Below are positions 17,439 through 25,391 of a DNA stretch of 34,417 nt, piece by piece. The notes beneath the pieces were generated by a model. It saw only the letters and a list, made by a program, of their open reading frames with translations, made no database searches and was not told the origin of the DNA. Origin of the DNA: Chloroflexi bacterium HGW-Chloroflexi-8. Its GTDB lineage: Bacteria > Chloroflexota > Anaerolineae > Anaerolineales > Anaerolineaceae. Numbering within the stretch: the first letter of the stretch is position 1; each line of letters opens with the position of its first letter. The stretch lies in the NCBI GenBank assembly GCA_002841995.1, contig PHBS01000020.1, positions 1 to 34,417 of the forward strand, read 5' to 3'. The translations under genes were made by a program, and so were the position numbers.

Positions 17439-18743
17439 GTTGGTGTAACATTCTTTCTGTAAAATGCTGAACCTTAACAAAAGCGGTGAGTCAGAAGTAT
17501 CCTAAAGGTAACCAAACCAAAAAAGGAGACTGAAATGACTCACCAAAATGATTATACCTTTGCAAACGAATTAGTGGAAAAAGGATTAGAGGCTGTACCT
17601 GAAATGATGCGGGTGCTAATCAATCAGGCCATGCAAGTCGAACGGTCAAAGTACTTGCAAGCTGAAGAATATGAGCGAACTGAGGATCGGAAAGGTCACG
17701 CGAATGGGTACAAACCAAAGACTGTTCGGACCCGGATGGGTGAGATCACCTTCGCAGTGCCACAAGTACGGGAGGGTGGCTTTTACCCATCAGCTCTTGA
17801 AAAAGGTTTGAGGAGTGAAAGAGCATTACTGATTACCCTAGCTGAGATGTATGTTCAGGGAGTCTCAACCAGGAAAGTGAAAGCAATTACCGAACAGCTT
17901 TGTGGGGTTGAAATCTCGGCCATGCAAGTCAGTCGGGCAACTGCACAACTGGATGAAGTATTGCAGGAATGGCGAGAACGACCGCTTGGGGAGATTACTT
18001 ATCTCTATGTGGATGCTCGTTATGAGAAAGTTCGCGAAGCTGGGCAGGTCCGGGATGCCGCTGTTTTAGTGGCTTCAGGCATAACACCAGCGGGTGAAAG
18101 GCAGGTTTTAGGGGTGTCCGTGTCATTGAGTGAACACGAAACCCACTGGAAAACGTTTTTGAAAGGGCTGAAGGATCGCGGAATGAATGGTGTGAAATTA
18201 GTGACAAGTGATGATCATTTGGGGTTAGGTGCAGCCAGAAGGGCAGTTTTGGGTAGTGTTCCATGGCAGAGATGCCAATTTCATCTTCAGCAGAATGCTG
18301 GTGCTTATGTGCCCAAACAAGCCATGAGGTATGAGGTGGCTGCGGATATCCGGTCCATGTTCAATGCGCCAGATCGCAAGACCGCAGAGGAGTTCCTTCA
18401 AGCAGCCATCCAGAAATACGCCGTCACAGCACCCAGGTTATCAGCTTGGTTGGAAGAAAATCTTTCTGAGGGGTTTACTGTGTTTGATTTCCCTCTTGAA
18501 CATCGAAGATCCATTCGGACAACCAACAGTCTGGAACGGATCAACAAAGAGATCAAGAGACGAACATGAGTGGTCGGTGTTTTTCCAAACGAGGCTTCAT
18601 GTCTCAGGTTAGTTTCTGCTTTACTGATGGAAACGAGTGAGGAGTGGCAGATCGGAAAGCATTACTGTACTGGCAAGTCATTCGATTATTAAAGAACGAT
18701 GGATATTTCTAACTCGAATTTACAGAAAAAAGGTTGCGTAGTC
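17439..18743 (+). mobile_element. IS256-family insertion sequence, 1305 bp
   Basis: The element is bounded by an 8-bp direct repeat (CATTATTT). Its ends form an imperfect inverted repeat: from either edge the first 27 bases match at 18 positions, including a shared core TTTCTGTAAA at the same distance from both edges (17454-17463, and 18719-18728 on the other strand). It holds one transposase gene of the mutator/IS256 type. The matched distances and the duplication together fix the boundaries. Intact duplications mean the insertion is fairly recent or has not been rearranged. Confidence 0.88.
17535..18692 (+). pseudogene. IS256-family transposase with a TGA stop at codon 345
   Basis: The frame has 385 codons. 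The three catalytic acids expected for the mutator DDE family are present: Asp in YVDARYEKVR, Asp in LVTSDDHLGL and Glu in NSLERINKEIKRRT. HCxH-like WQRCQFHLQQN is also typical. At 18567-18569 a TGA stands where relatives have Arg (RRTRVVGVFPN), and the same frame continues VVGVFPNEASCLRLVSALL to the TAA at 18690-18692. The 344-residue product keeps the catalytic residues but loses the last 40 residues, so activity is doubtful. The start ATG follows AAAAGGAGACTGAA. A CGA-to-TGA change explains the stop. Confidence 0.88.
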
Positions 18744-18751
18744 CATTATTT
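18744..18751. repeat. Target site duplication, right copy
   Basis: CATTATTT, identical to 17431-17438. Confidence 0.8.
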
Positions 18752-19103
18752 TTTTAAGAGTTTATAGAAACAATATCATGTACTAAAGTAAAGTTCAAAG
18801 AGATCTTTCTTTGGGAATAGGCTGGAGTAATCCATCAATCATTAATATGTTAATTACACTCGGTCTTTTTGAATAACGATGGGATCGCATAGATGAGTTC
18901 ATTGGTACTTTCAAATCATATACGATTTAAATCCAAACCATATAATGGGTTTCCAACAAAAATAGTCTGCAATAATCGAATAATCTACACAACAAATCTA
19001 TTTGAAAAGATTACTTACTTTTTCATTAATGGTAGCAAATCGATTCCAGGTTGAATAAAACCGGAAATGCGATTCTTACCATCTATTTTTTTATTGTGCG
19101 ATG
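18752..19103. other. Intergenic stretch right of the insertion element
   Basis: No gene recognised. A short plus-strand phrase, DLSLGIGWSNPSIINMLITL, at about 18802-18861 looks protein-like but has no start signal and ends in a stop within 30 codons. Confidence 0.35.
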
Positions 19104-19697
19104 TTATTTATTTTTTGCTGATAAAGGCAATTTTTTGGTGCGTTCATGTGTTTGAAGACGATGGATTTCCGCCAAAACATCTTCCGGCTTGGTCTCCATT
19201 TCCAGATCTACCAATTCTTTGTTTTTATAATCTATCACTCCTAGCTTTTTCTGAATTGCATCTAACATCTGTAGCACACGTGTTAACTCATGTTCGGTTA
19301 ACAATCCAATATGCAAATCCAGATCAGCACGACTTTCCGTTTCTTCGCTCAATCGATTTTGGCTGATCAGTACAAATGTCGAGAGAAATATTGCTTCCAG
19401 TGAAACAATCATGGTTAATAACCCATATGGGAATGGATCAAAAACTCGAATACCGAATATTCCAGTATTAAGCAGAATCCATATTCCAAACCATGCAATA
19501 TGAATATAAGCAAAAATCATCCGTCCTGAAAAAGAGGTGATAACATCTGCTATCCTGTCCTGGAGTCCTCGTTCTCTCGCTGATTTTGTACGCAAATGAA
19601 TGATGGTACGAATATTCTGCTCGATTATTTTACTCAAGGCCGGGTTGTCTTTTTCCTGCTCTTCATTTTCTTTCTGATTTAGTTGACGCTTTTGCAT
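19104..19697 (-). CDS. DUF1003-family membrane protein
   Basis: 197 residues. The central part has two membrane segments, about MIFAYIHIAWFGIWILLNTG and YGLLTMIVSLEAIFLSTFVL, followed by ISQNRLSEETESRADLDLHI, the hallmark stretch of DUF1003 proteins. A charged N-terminus (QKENEEQEKDN) and a long charged C-terminal tail with helical character (about residues 125-197) should face the cytoplasm. The function of the family is unknown. The ATG is preceded by GGAATGGAAATATT, a moderate ribosome site. It stands alone on this strand. Confidence 0.88.
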   Translation of the reverse strand: MQKRQLNQKENEEQEKDNPALSKIIEQNIRTIIHLRTKSARERGLQDRIADVITSFSGRMIFAYIHIAWFGIWILLNTGIFGIRVFDPFPYGLLTMIVSLEAIFLSTFVLISQNRLSEETESRADLDLHIGLLTEHELTRVLQMLDAIQKKLGVIDYKNKELVDLEMETKPEDVLAEIHRLQTHERTKKLPLSAKNK

Positions 19698-20462
19698 AAT
19701 ATTTCCATTCCTTTTATTACTATTAGTTCGACATTATTTAATATGATACTCACACAACCTAATTTGACAAAATATCATCACAAGAGAAGGATTCAAAGAA
19801 TGGATTGGAAAGCGATTTTCCCGAAAAACGGTCTGACACCAATCCAAATCGATCTCAATCGCCAGGGTGGTTGGGCATTCTTACTCACGCGATTCTAGCT
19901 TACTGCGTTTACTCCTGATGTAAATCTGATTTCTGGCAACCGTTTTTCCATATCCCCTCTTCCTGTTTTATGATCTGACCGGTGAAAACCTGTGAGTTCT
20001 TTTTTATGGCAGATTGGGGTATATTTTTTCAGACCGATGGCAAAATGTAAGTAAATTTTTCAGTGAATTTGCCTCGTTCTATTTTTCGGTGGTAGTTATT
20101 ATCGTTGGAATCTATAGTAATCTGCACATACGTAAGAAAAAATCCGAAAAATTGAAAATCATAATCGTTAATCAAAGAAGGTATTTCTATTTTTGTAGTC
20201 AAGTGATCTAAATAAAGTAATTGAATAAGTTTAGAACGCAAATTTTGGAAATATTGGGGTCGAGAAATCCGAAATTTTTGTTCAAAATTTATTTAATCAC
20301 TTACATAAAAAATATCTGGAATCCCATTCTTCCCAACTAAAGCTATACAATGCATTTCCTGCCTATGAGAATTCTGTAAAATCAAAAACACTGAACATCC
20401 ATTGAGTATTTTCTTAGGTGAATGATGATTCTCGAAATCAAGCATCCTATTCGGAGGAAAAA
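19698..20462. other. Long intergenic stretch with a possible small remnant
   Basis: No supported gene. From 19801 a 32-codon plus-strand frame after AAGGATTCAAAGA reads MDWKAIFPKNGLTPIQIDLN then a stop, and neighbouring frames to about 20048 contain protein-like fragments broken by stops. This could be a decayed gene, but no family is recognisable. Confidence 0.3.
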
Positions 20463-20939
20463 ATGCAAAAAATAGCACCTTGTCTATGGTTCAATAACCA
20501 GGTTGAAGAAGCGGTCCTTCTATATACTTCAATTTTCAAAGACTCAAAAATCTTATCAACGCAAAGACTTGAAAATGCAGGTCCGGATCAAAATGAGCAG
20601 GTTATCACGATGGAATTTGAACTGTTTGGCCAGCAATTTATGGCCTTAAATGGTGGGCCTGCATATCAATTTACTCCTGCAATTTCCCTTTTTGTCAAAT
20701 GTGAATCCCAGGCAGAAGTGGATTTGTATTGGAATCAATTAGCAGAAGGTGGTGTAATTGAGCAATGTGGTTGGCTGCGCGACAAGTTTGGTGTCTCCTG
20801 GCAGATTATTCCCAATATTCTTGGAGAGTTATTAGGAGGTAAAGATCGTGTTAAAGCTGGTAGGGTGATGAATGCCATGCTTCAAATGACAAAGATAGAA
20901 ACAGATCAACTCTTAAAAGCCTATCATCAGGAAGTATAA
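20463..20939 (+). CDS. VOC-family protein, PhnB / 3-demethylubiquinone-methyltransferase-like
   Basis: 158 residues. It begins QKIAPCLWFNNQVEEAVLLY and continues through FELFGQQFMALNGGP, FTPAISLFVKC and GWLRDKFGVSWQIIPN, which is the vicinal-oxygen-chelate group often labelled 3-demethylubiquinone-9 3-methyltransferase (PhnB-like). Despite that label, no methyltransferase fold is present, and the substrate is unknown. I chose the ATG at 20463 after GGAGGAAAAA; an in-frame ATG at 20418 would add 15 unrelated residues. It is followed by a strong intrinsic terminator and seems monocistronic. Two further VOC genes lie in the window at 24819 and 27804. Confidence 0.87.
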   Translation: MQKIAPCLWFNNQVEEAVLLYTSIFKDSKILSTQRLENAGPDQNEQVITMEFELFGQQFMALNGGPAYQFTPAISLFVKCESQAEVDLYWNQLAEGGVIEQCGWLRDKFGVSWQIIPNILGELLGGKDRVKAGRVMNAMLQMTKIETDQLLKAYHQEV

Positions 20940-20971
20940 CAATCAAAGAATAAATGCTTCATTTTCTGCAT

Positions 20972-21018
20972 TGCACCCCACAAAGTCATTGCCCAACTTT
21001 ATGGGGTGCAGTTTTTTT
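20972..21018 (+). terminator. Strong intrinsic terminator after the VOC gene
   Basis: TGCACCCCACAAAG and CTTTATGGGGTGCA pair over 13 of 14 positions around an 11-base loop, followed by a run of seven T (21012-21018). Confidence 0.9.
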
Positions 21019-21080
21019 AATCTTTTAGACTTTGGATGACTAATTAATAAAAAATAATTCCTTCTTATTGAAATCCTATA

Positions 21081-21140
21081 TTGACAAACGATATATCGCG
21101 CTGTAATATATCATTATACGTTATATCATTTTTCGATATA
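21081..21140 (+). promoter_or_regulatory. PadR-gene promoter with repeated TATATC half-sites
   Basis: TTGACA (21081-21086) and TAATAT (21104-21109) are exactly 17 bases apart. The palindrome CGATATATCG (21089-21098) fills the spacer. A further TATATC overlaps the -10 box (21107-21112), and an inverted pair TATATC-N7-GATATA follows at 21122-21140. The layout suggests repression by binding across the promoter, most simply autoregulation by the PadR protein encoded 23 bases downstream. Confidence 0.65.
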
Positions 21141-21162
21141 GTTTTGTTTTAGGGAGCGCAAG

Positions 21163-21492
21163 TTGCCAAAAAAAGACGAATACTCAAAGTATCTTCCCCT
21201 TTCCGAATCAACTTACTATATTCTACTCGCACTGGTGGAACCATTACATGGGTATGGAATCATGCAAAAAGTAGAATCTCTCAGTAATGGAATGGTGAAA
21301 ATCGGTCCCGGAACACTTTATGGTGCATTCACTACTTTGGAAAAAGAAAAGTTAATCACAAAGGTTTCTGAAATAGATCGCAGGAAAACTTATTCACTTA
21401 CATCTAAAGGGAAAACTGTTTTGTCAAGACAAATTGAACGGATTGAAATGATGTTAAATCATGGCGTTCAAGTAAAAAGCTTTTTAGTTTAA
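21163..21492 (+). CDS. PadR-family transcriptional regulator
   Basis: 109 residues. It shows the PadR winged helix: LSESTYYILLALVEPLHGYG, then GMVKIGPGTLYGAFTTLEKE and DRRKTYSLTSKGKTVL. The short C-terminal helix fits subfamily-2 PadR proteins, which act as dimers. The start is TTG after AGGGAGCGCAAG. The DUF2812 gene follows 17 bases later, a pairing seen widely in Gram-positive bacteria in which PadR represses the pair. The promoter upstream contains repeated TATATC half-sites (21089-21140). The inducing signal is unknown. Confidence 0.9.
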   Translation: MPKKDEYSKYLPLSESTYYILLALVEPLHGYGIMQKVESLSNGMVKIGPGTLYGAFTTLEKEKLITKVSEIDRRKTYSLTSKGKTVLSRQIERIEMMLNHGVQVKSFLV

Positions 21493-21509
21493 TTTAGAGA
21501 GAAGTCGAA

Positions 21510-22028
21510 ATGAACGAAAAGATTGAAAAAGTCCGGAAATGGTTCTGGGTATGGGATGATGATAAAGAAGAAGAATGGCTCAGGAAAAAAGCAAATGAAG
21601 GCTGGCAACTATCAAAAATCGGGTTAATCAATAGCTATGAATTTCAACGAAAGGAAACCCGGGATACTATTTATAGAATAGATTATAAAGATGGTTACAA
21701 TCTAAAACTGGATGATTATCTTCAAGTTTTTGAGGATTCAGGATGGGAACATATTGGTGAAATGTCTGGCAGACATTATTTTCGGACACCGATGCGAGGA
21801 GAAGACGAACCTGAGATTTACACAGACAATGAATCAAAAATAACAAAATATAAAAGCATATTGGTCGGATTTTATATTTTCATTCCGTTGTTTCTTTTTC
21901 CAATTAGCTTTCTCCAAAACAGTACAAAATCCATTGGATTCATTATATTCATTATCATCCTTGAGTTATTTTTCATATTTTCGGTTATTAAACTTTCCTT
22001 AAGAATCAGTCGTTTAAAGCGTTTGTAA
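21510..22028 (+). CDS. DUF2812 membrane protein
   Basis: 172 residues. The N-terminal soluble part reads RKWFWVWDDDKEEEWLRKKA, NEGWQLSKIG and later FEDSGWEHIGEMSGRHYFRT, the typical DUF2812 pattern of aromatic and acidic residues. Two hydrophobic segments follow (about 115-132 and 140-162), then a basic tail. The function is unknown. It is co-transcribed with the PadR regulator, with a 17-base gap containing GAGAGAAGTCGAA. It could be a membrane stress sensor or effector of that regulator, which is inference. Confidence 0.85.
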   Translation: MNEKIEKVRKWFWVWDDDKEEEWLRKKANEGWQLSKIGLINSYEFQRKETRDTIYRIDYKDGYNLKLDDYLQVFEDSGWEHIGEMSGRHYFRTPMRGEDEPEIYTDNESKITKYKSILVGFYIFIPLFLFPISFLQNSTKSIGFIIFIIILELFFIFSVIKLSLRISRLKRL

Positions 22029-22336
22029 TACAAAAATTATTTCAACAATCGGTCCCAGTTATTATTTCCCAGATCGATTTTTGAACCTGTTTATAACGTA
22101 AAGCCAGAGTTTTTATCTAAGAAGAATTTTGATCATTAATTTAATAATCAAAATCAAACAATGGTTGTTCCAAAAATAAGAATAATGAGTTAATTTTGAT
22201 ATTTCAAATATTGGATAATTTTTATCTTAATAATCACAATAAAATGTTATAATTTTTTGGGTGCCAATCGAATTCAAAGATTTTTTCCATGTAAGAAAAT
22301 CTTTTTTGTAAACAACTTTTTTCAAGGAGAAATTTC
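22029..22336. other. Intergenic stretch before heme oxygenase
   Basis: Contains the near-palindrome at 22127-22153 and a TATAAT at 22248-22253 that could be the heme-oxygenase -10 box, though no good -35 box lies 16-18 bases upstream of it. Confidence 0.4.
22127..22153. promoter_or_regulatory. 27-bp near-perfect palindrome
   Basis: TTTTGATCATTAA - T - TTAATAATCAAAA matches at 12 of 13 positions around a single central base. This fits a dimeric protein-binding site better than an RNA hairpin, since the loop would be one base. It lies 99 bases after the DUF2812 stop and 184 before heme oxygenase, so either gene could be its target. Confidence 0.45.
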
Positions 22337-22969
22337 ATGCTCAATCCCCCCTTATCCTTACAACTGCGGGAAGGTACGCAGGATTCACATCGAACCGCAG
22401 AAAGCACACCATTTATCCGAGTATTTTTTTCCGGAAAACTTTCAATATCACAATATCGTAATTTTCTACTCCAGCTTTTTCATATTTATTCAGCAATGGA
22501 AGAGAATCCAGAAGTGCTATATAACGATCCCGAATTACAAAAAATATATTTTCCTGAGTTATTCCGGTCTTTACGCCTTTCCAAAGATCTAAATTTATTC
22601 TTCGGAAAGGAGGATTGGAAATCAATTCCGATTCTGCAGACAACCCAAGAGTATGTAGATAGAATTCGATTCCTTAATAATCAAAAGAACTATGCACTCG
22701 TGGCGCATCATTACACGCGCTATTTGGGAGATCTCTCCGGAGGACAGGCTATGAAAAAGATTGTATTAAAAATGTTCCCGGAGGAATATCACACAGGAAT
22801 TTCATTTTATGAATTCCCGGAAATTTCAAATTTTGACGATTTTAAAAACGAGTATCGGTCCCGACTTGATTCTTTATCCATTGATGTTGCAGTAGGGCAA
22901 TCTATGATTCAGGAAGCAAGGCTTGCTTTTCAATTTAATACAAAAATCACGGGAAGTTTATTAGAATAA
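22337..22969 (+). CDS. Heme oxygenase (biliverdin-producing)
   Basis: 210 residues, the normal length. The N-terminal LREGTQDSHRTAE supplies the proximal haem ligand His18, and YTRYLGDLSGGQAMKK (Gly-rich distal helix at about 127-141) completes the active site. The enzyme opens haem to biliverdin, iron and CO using electrons from a reductase or ferredoxin. It is cytoplasmic. The ATG follows AAGGAGAAATTTC. No phytochrome, biliverdin reductase or haem importer is in the window, so either iron recycling or chromophore supply is possible. The gene appears to stand alone. Confidence 0.92.
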   Translation: MLNPPLSLQLREGTQDSHRTAESTPFIRVFFSGKLSISQYRNFLLQLFHIYSAMEENPEVLYNDPELQKIYFPELFRSLRLSKDLNLFFGKEDWKSIPILQTTQEYVDRIRFLNNQKNYALVAHHYTRYLGDLSGGQAMKKIVLKMFPEEYHTGISFYEFPEISNFDDFKNEYRSRLDSLSIDVAVGQSMIQEARLAFQFNTKITGSLLE

Positions 22970-23101
22970 TGGAATAAATCAACAAAAATTCATAAGAAGC
23001 GATGATATTATTATCCCTGGCTTTTTTTTTAACGGGCAAAATTTATCCACACAAAAGTCCAAAAGAAAATTACTTGAAATTATTTTCTTAATCAGGATAA
23101 A

Positions 23102-23129
23102 TTGACAACCCATGAGGGAAGCTTATAAT
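23102..23129 (+). promoter_or_regulatory. Consensus sigma70 promoter for the channel-like gene
   Basis: TTGACA (23102-23107) and TATAAT (23124-23129), both perfect, are separated by 16 bases and lie 65 bases before the start codon. Confidence 0.75.
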
Positions 23130-23193
23130 TTTTTTATGTATCAAATGATATTAATGCAAATTCAAGTATCGGGGATATGATGGTTCGCGAAGC

Positions 23194-23886
23194 ATGAAAG
23201 TAAAAAAGTTTTCTTCACGCGTAAAAACTGTGCTTTTTAATTTTCATCCTTCAGCATTTCTGTTAATCACGCAATTGCTTCTTTTGATACTTTATGCAAT
23301 CTTCGATGGGGTTCATACTGGAAGAGCATTAATTAGTGCAGTTGGTTTAATTGTTTTGGTTCTGGTTGTCTGGGTTGTCGACCGCAGCCCCGGGTTTACA
23401 ATCATTGCCTTGTTGCTCGGCATTCCCGGTTTTGTTCTTGCAATATTATCTGCAGTATATTTAAATACGGTTTTAATCGTTTGGTCATCAATTATTGAAG
23501 CCTTACTTTACTTTTATGCAGCTGGTAGTCTGATTGCATATATGATGGAAGATAATCAGGTGACGGAAGACGAGTTATTTGCTGCAGGATCTACTTTCAC
23601 ACTACTTGCATGGGGATTTGCTTATATATATTTTATTTGTCAGACCATTTTACCCGGCAGCTTCGTAAATGGTTCCGGTGCAACACAGACTTATACGTTT
23701 CTCGAATTACTTTTCCTTAGTTTTACAAATTTATCAGCAACCGGTCTTAGTGACATATTACCCGGATCTTCAGTTGCCAGAGCAGTGATCATGCTTGAAC
23801 AATTTGTGGGCATTGGGTACGTGGCAGTTGTCGTTTCAAGATTAATCGGTTTGACTGTCACCCGATATAAACAGCGGCATGAATAA
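23194..23886 (+). CDS. K+-channel-like membrane protein with an altered pore motif
   Basis: 230 residues with about six hydrophobic segments. The last two flank a re-entrant loop typical of the ion-channel (Ion_trans_2) pore: FLELLFLSFTNLSATGLSDI, then LPGSSVARAVIMLEQFVGIG. In potassium channels the filter reads TTGYGD or TVGYGD. Here residues 182-187 read ATGLSD, so Tyr is Leu and the second Gly is Ser. Ion selectivity is therefore uncertain. The ATG lacks a strong ribosome site but the upstream promoter is perfect. A loop, MMEDNQVTEDEL, joins segments 4 and 5. It could be a channel or a channel-derived protein of another function. Confidence 0.75.
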   Translation: MKVKKFSSRVKTVLFNFHPSAFLLITQLLLLILYAIFDGVHTGRALISAVGLIVLVLVVWVVDRSPGFTIIALLLGIPGFVLAILSAVYLNTVLIVWSSIIEALLYFYAAGSLIAYMMEDNQVTEDELFAAGSTFTLLAWGFAYIYFICQTILPGSFVNGSGATQTYTFLELLFLSFTNLSATGLSDILPGSSVARAVIMLEQFVGIGYVAVVVSRLIGLTVTRYKQRHE

Positions 23887-24099
23887 TCCAAATTTCCGCT
23901 GTAAGTAATTCAGAAGAATTGGTTTTCCTGATCTTGGAAGTCCTAATCAGAAAAGCAGATTGATAAAAATATCAAAACACATCCAAATCATTTATGAGGT
24001 TAATAAATTATTTCTAATAAGAAATTTATTTTATGGCAAATTAACCCTCTTTATCAAAAAAATTGAATTAATTTATTGGCGCAAAATTGGAGTGAATTT

Positions 24100-24678
24100 A
24101 TGGAATTTGAACCTGAAACCAAAAAAAATTATGAATGGAAAATTAGTGTGACAATTTTTAGTAATCGAACAATATTATCTCAATTAGCGATTGGGATTGG
24201 AATACCGTTTGGAATATTGATTGTCATGTTAATCATAGGAAGAGATCCCGACAATCTCATTTATACAGGTTATGCTTTTATATTACTCGCAGCTCTTTTT
24301 ATTTTTACTTACATCATCATTTTAATGATGTACCGAGGAAAATATGAAGTCGGTTTTGCTTTAACAGATCAAGGAGTACATTGCTTTACCTTACCAGAAC
24401 AGGCAAGGAAAAATAAAAAAATCAATGGTTTAACGTTTGTACTGGGTGTTTTGTCCAGAAAACCTGCCGTAATTGGTGCAGGAATGATTGCAGAAACAAA
24501 ACAGTCTGTCTTTGTTAATTGGAAAGATATCCGCAAAATAAATTATCACAACAAGCAGAACACGATACTTCTCAAGGGGAGTCCGACTCAAACGATTGCG
24601 GTTTTTTGCTACCCAGACAATTTCCAAAAAGTAAAAGAAATAATCGAAGCAAAAACTCAATCTGAAATTAATATTTGA
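24100..24678 (+). CDS. Membrane protein with a PH-like C-terminal domain
   Basis: 192 residues. Two hydrophobic segments (about residues 30-46 and 58-80) are followed by a soluble domain rich in beta strands: KYEVGFALTDQGVHCFTL, FVNWKDIRKINYHNKQNTIL and KGSPTQTIAVFC, ending in a helix, FQKVKEIIEAK. This is the layout of small bacterial PH-like membrane proteins of unknown function. The start is the ATG at 24100 after GGAGTGAATTT; an in-frame TTG at 24076 would place this ribosome site inside the gene. No operon partner is evident. Confidence 0.7.
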   Translation: MEFEPETKKNYEWKISVTIFSNRTILSQLAIGIGIPFGILIVMLIIGRDPDNLIYTGYAFILLAALFIFTYIIILMMYRGKYEVGFALTDQGVHCFTLPEQARKNKKINGLTFVLGVLSRKPAVIGAGMIAETKQSVFVNWKDIRKINYHNKQNTILLKGSPTQTIAVFCYPDNFQKVKEIIEAKTQSEINI

Positions 24679-24746
24679 TTTATTCAGTCATTACATCCAA
24701 CTCGATTGAAAGATGTACGTTTAATTAAAAAAATCTTATGCAGTCA

Positions 24747-24776
24747 TTGGAACTGCTCCTCTTTCCTTTATATAAT
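24747..24776 (+). promoter_or_regulatory. Candidate promoter for the second VOC gene
   Basis: TTGGAA (24747-24752) and TATAAT (24771-24776) with an 18-base spacer, 43 bases before the start codon. Confidence 0.45.
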
Positions 24777-24818
24777 TCTGAAAACTAAAATACTATGCGG
24801 ATTAGGTAAGGAAATGAA

Positions 24819-25226
24819 ATGTCCACGAAAATATTTGTTAATTTGCCAGTTGAAGATCTTTCGAGATCTGTTGAGTTCTTCACCAAATTAGGATTTTCAT
24901 TTAATCCTCAATTTACAGATGAGAATGCCACCAGCATGGTGATTGGCGAAGACATATTTGTAATGTTACTTGTCAAAAAATTTTTTCAAACATTCACACC
25001 TAAATCCATTTCTGATGCTTTTAGTAGTACAGAAGTGATCAAATCCCTTTCCGTCGATAGCAGACAGAAAGTTGATGAACTTTTAGATATTGCTTTTTCT
25101 GCAGGTGCAAAACCATCCAGTGAGACTCAGGATTTTGGATGGATGTACAGTCGAGGATTTGAAGATTTGGACGGACATCTGTGGGAATTCGCATATATGG
25201 ATATTAACGCCTTTCCTCAAATTTAA
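24819..25226 (+). CDS. VOC-family protein, glyoxalase-like
   Basis: 135 residues. MSTKIFVNLPVEDLSRSVEF followed by FFTKLGFSFNPQFTDENATS and the C-terminal DLDGHLWEFAYMDI match the glyoxalase/bleomycin-resistance fold of the lactoylglutathione-lyase-like group that carries a long internal insertion (LVKKFFQTFTPK). Metal-ligand candidates are the C-terminal His and Glu of GHLWEF. The substrate is unknown; similar proteins are often annotated as extradiol dioxygenases or lyases without proof. The ATG follows AAGGAAATGAA. Its own promoter lies upstream. Confidence 0.85.
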   Translation: MSTKIFVNLPVEDLSRSVEFFTKLGFSFNPQFTDENATSMVIGEDIFVMLLVKKFFQTFTPKSISDAFSSTEVIKSLSVDSRQKVDELLDIAFSAGAKPSSETQDFGWMYSRGFEDLDGHLWEFAYMDINAFPQI

Positions 25227-25391
25227 TATTCGTTTTTAAGTTGACTCACGCAATTCTAACGGAGGATTAGATTTGCATTTCGTCATTTGAAAATTATTCA
25301 AAAAAATGAAAAATGGTATAGCAAACCAGTTGAAAGGCTTTGTATAACAAGTAAATAGGGATTGGTCAAACCATCGCAAGGAGGTGGTGCT

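Noticed and set aside
20014-20211. 65-residue plus-strand and 70-residue minus-strand open frames
   Set aside because: Low-complexity AT-rich translation with no ribosome site or family features.
22257-22592. 111-residue open frame overlapping the heme oxygenase start
   Set aside because: Wrong frame relative to the heme-oxygenase motifs and no ribosome site.
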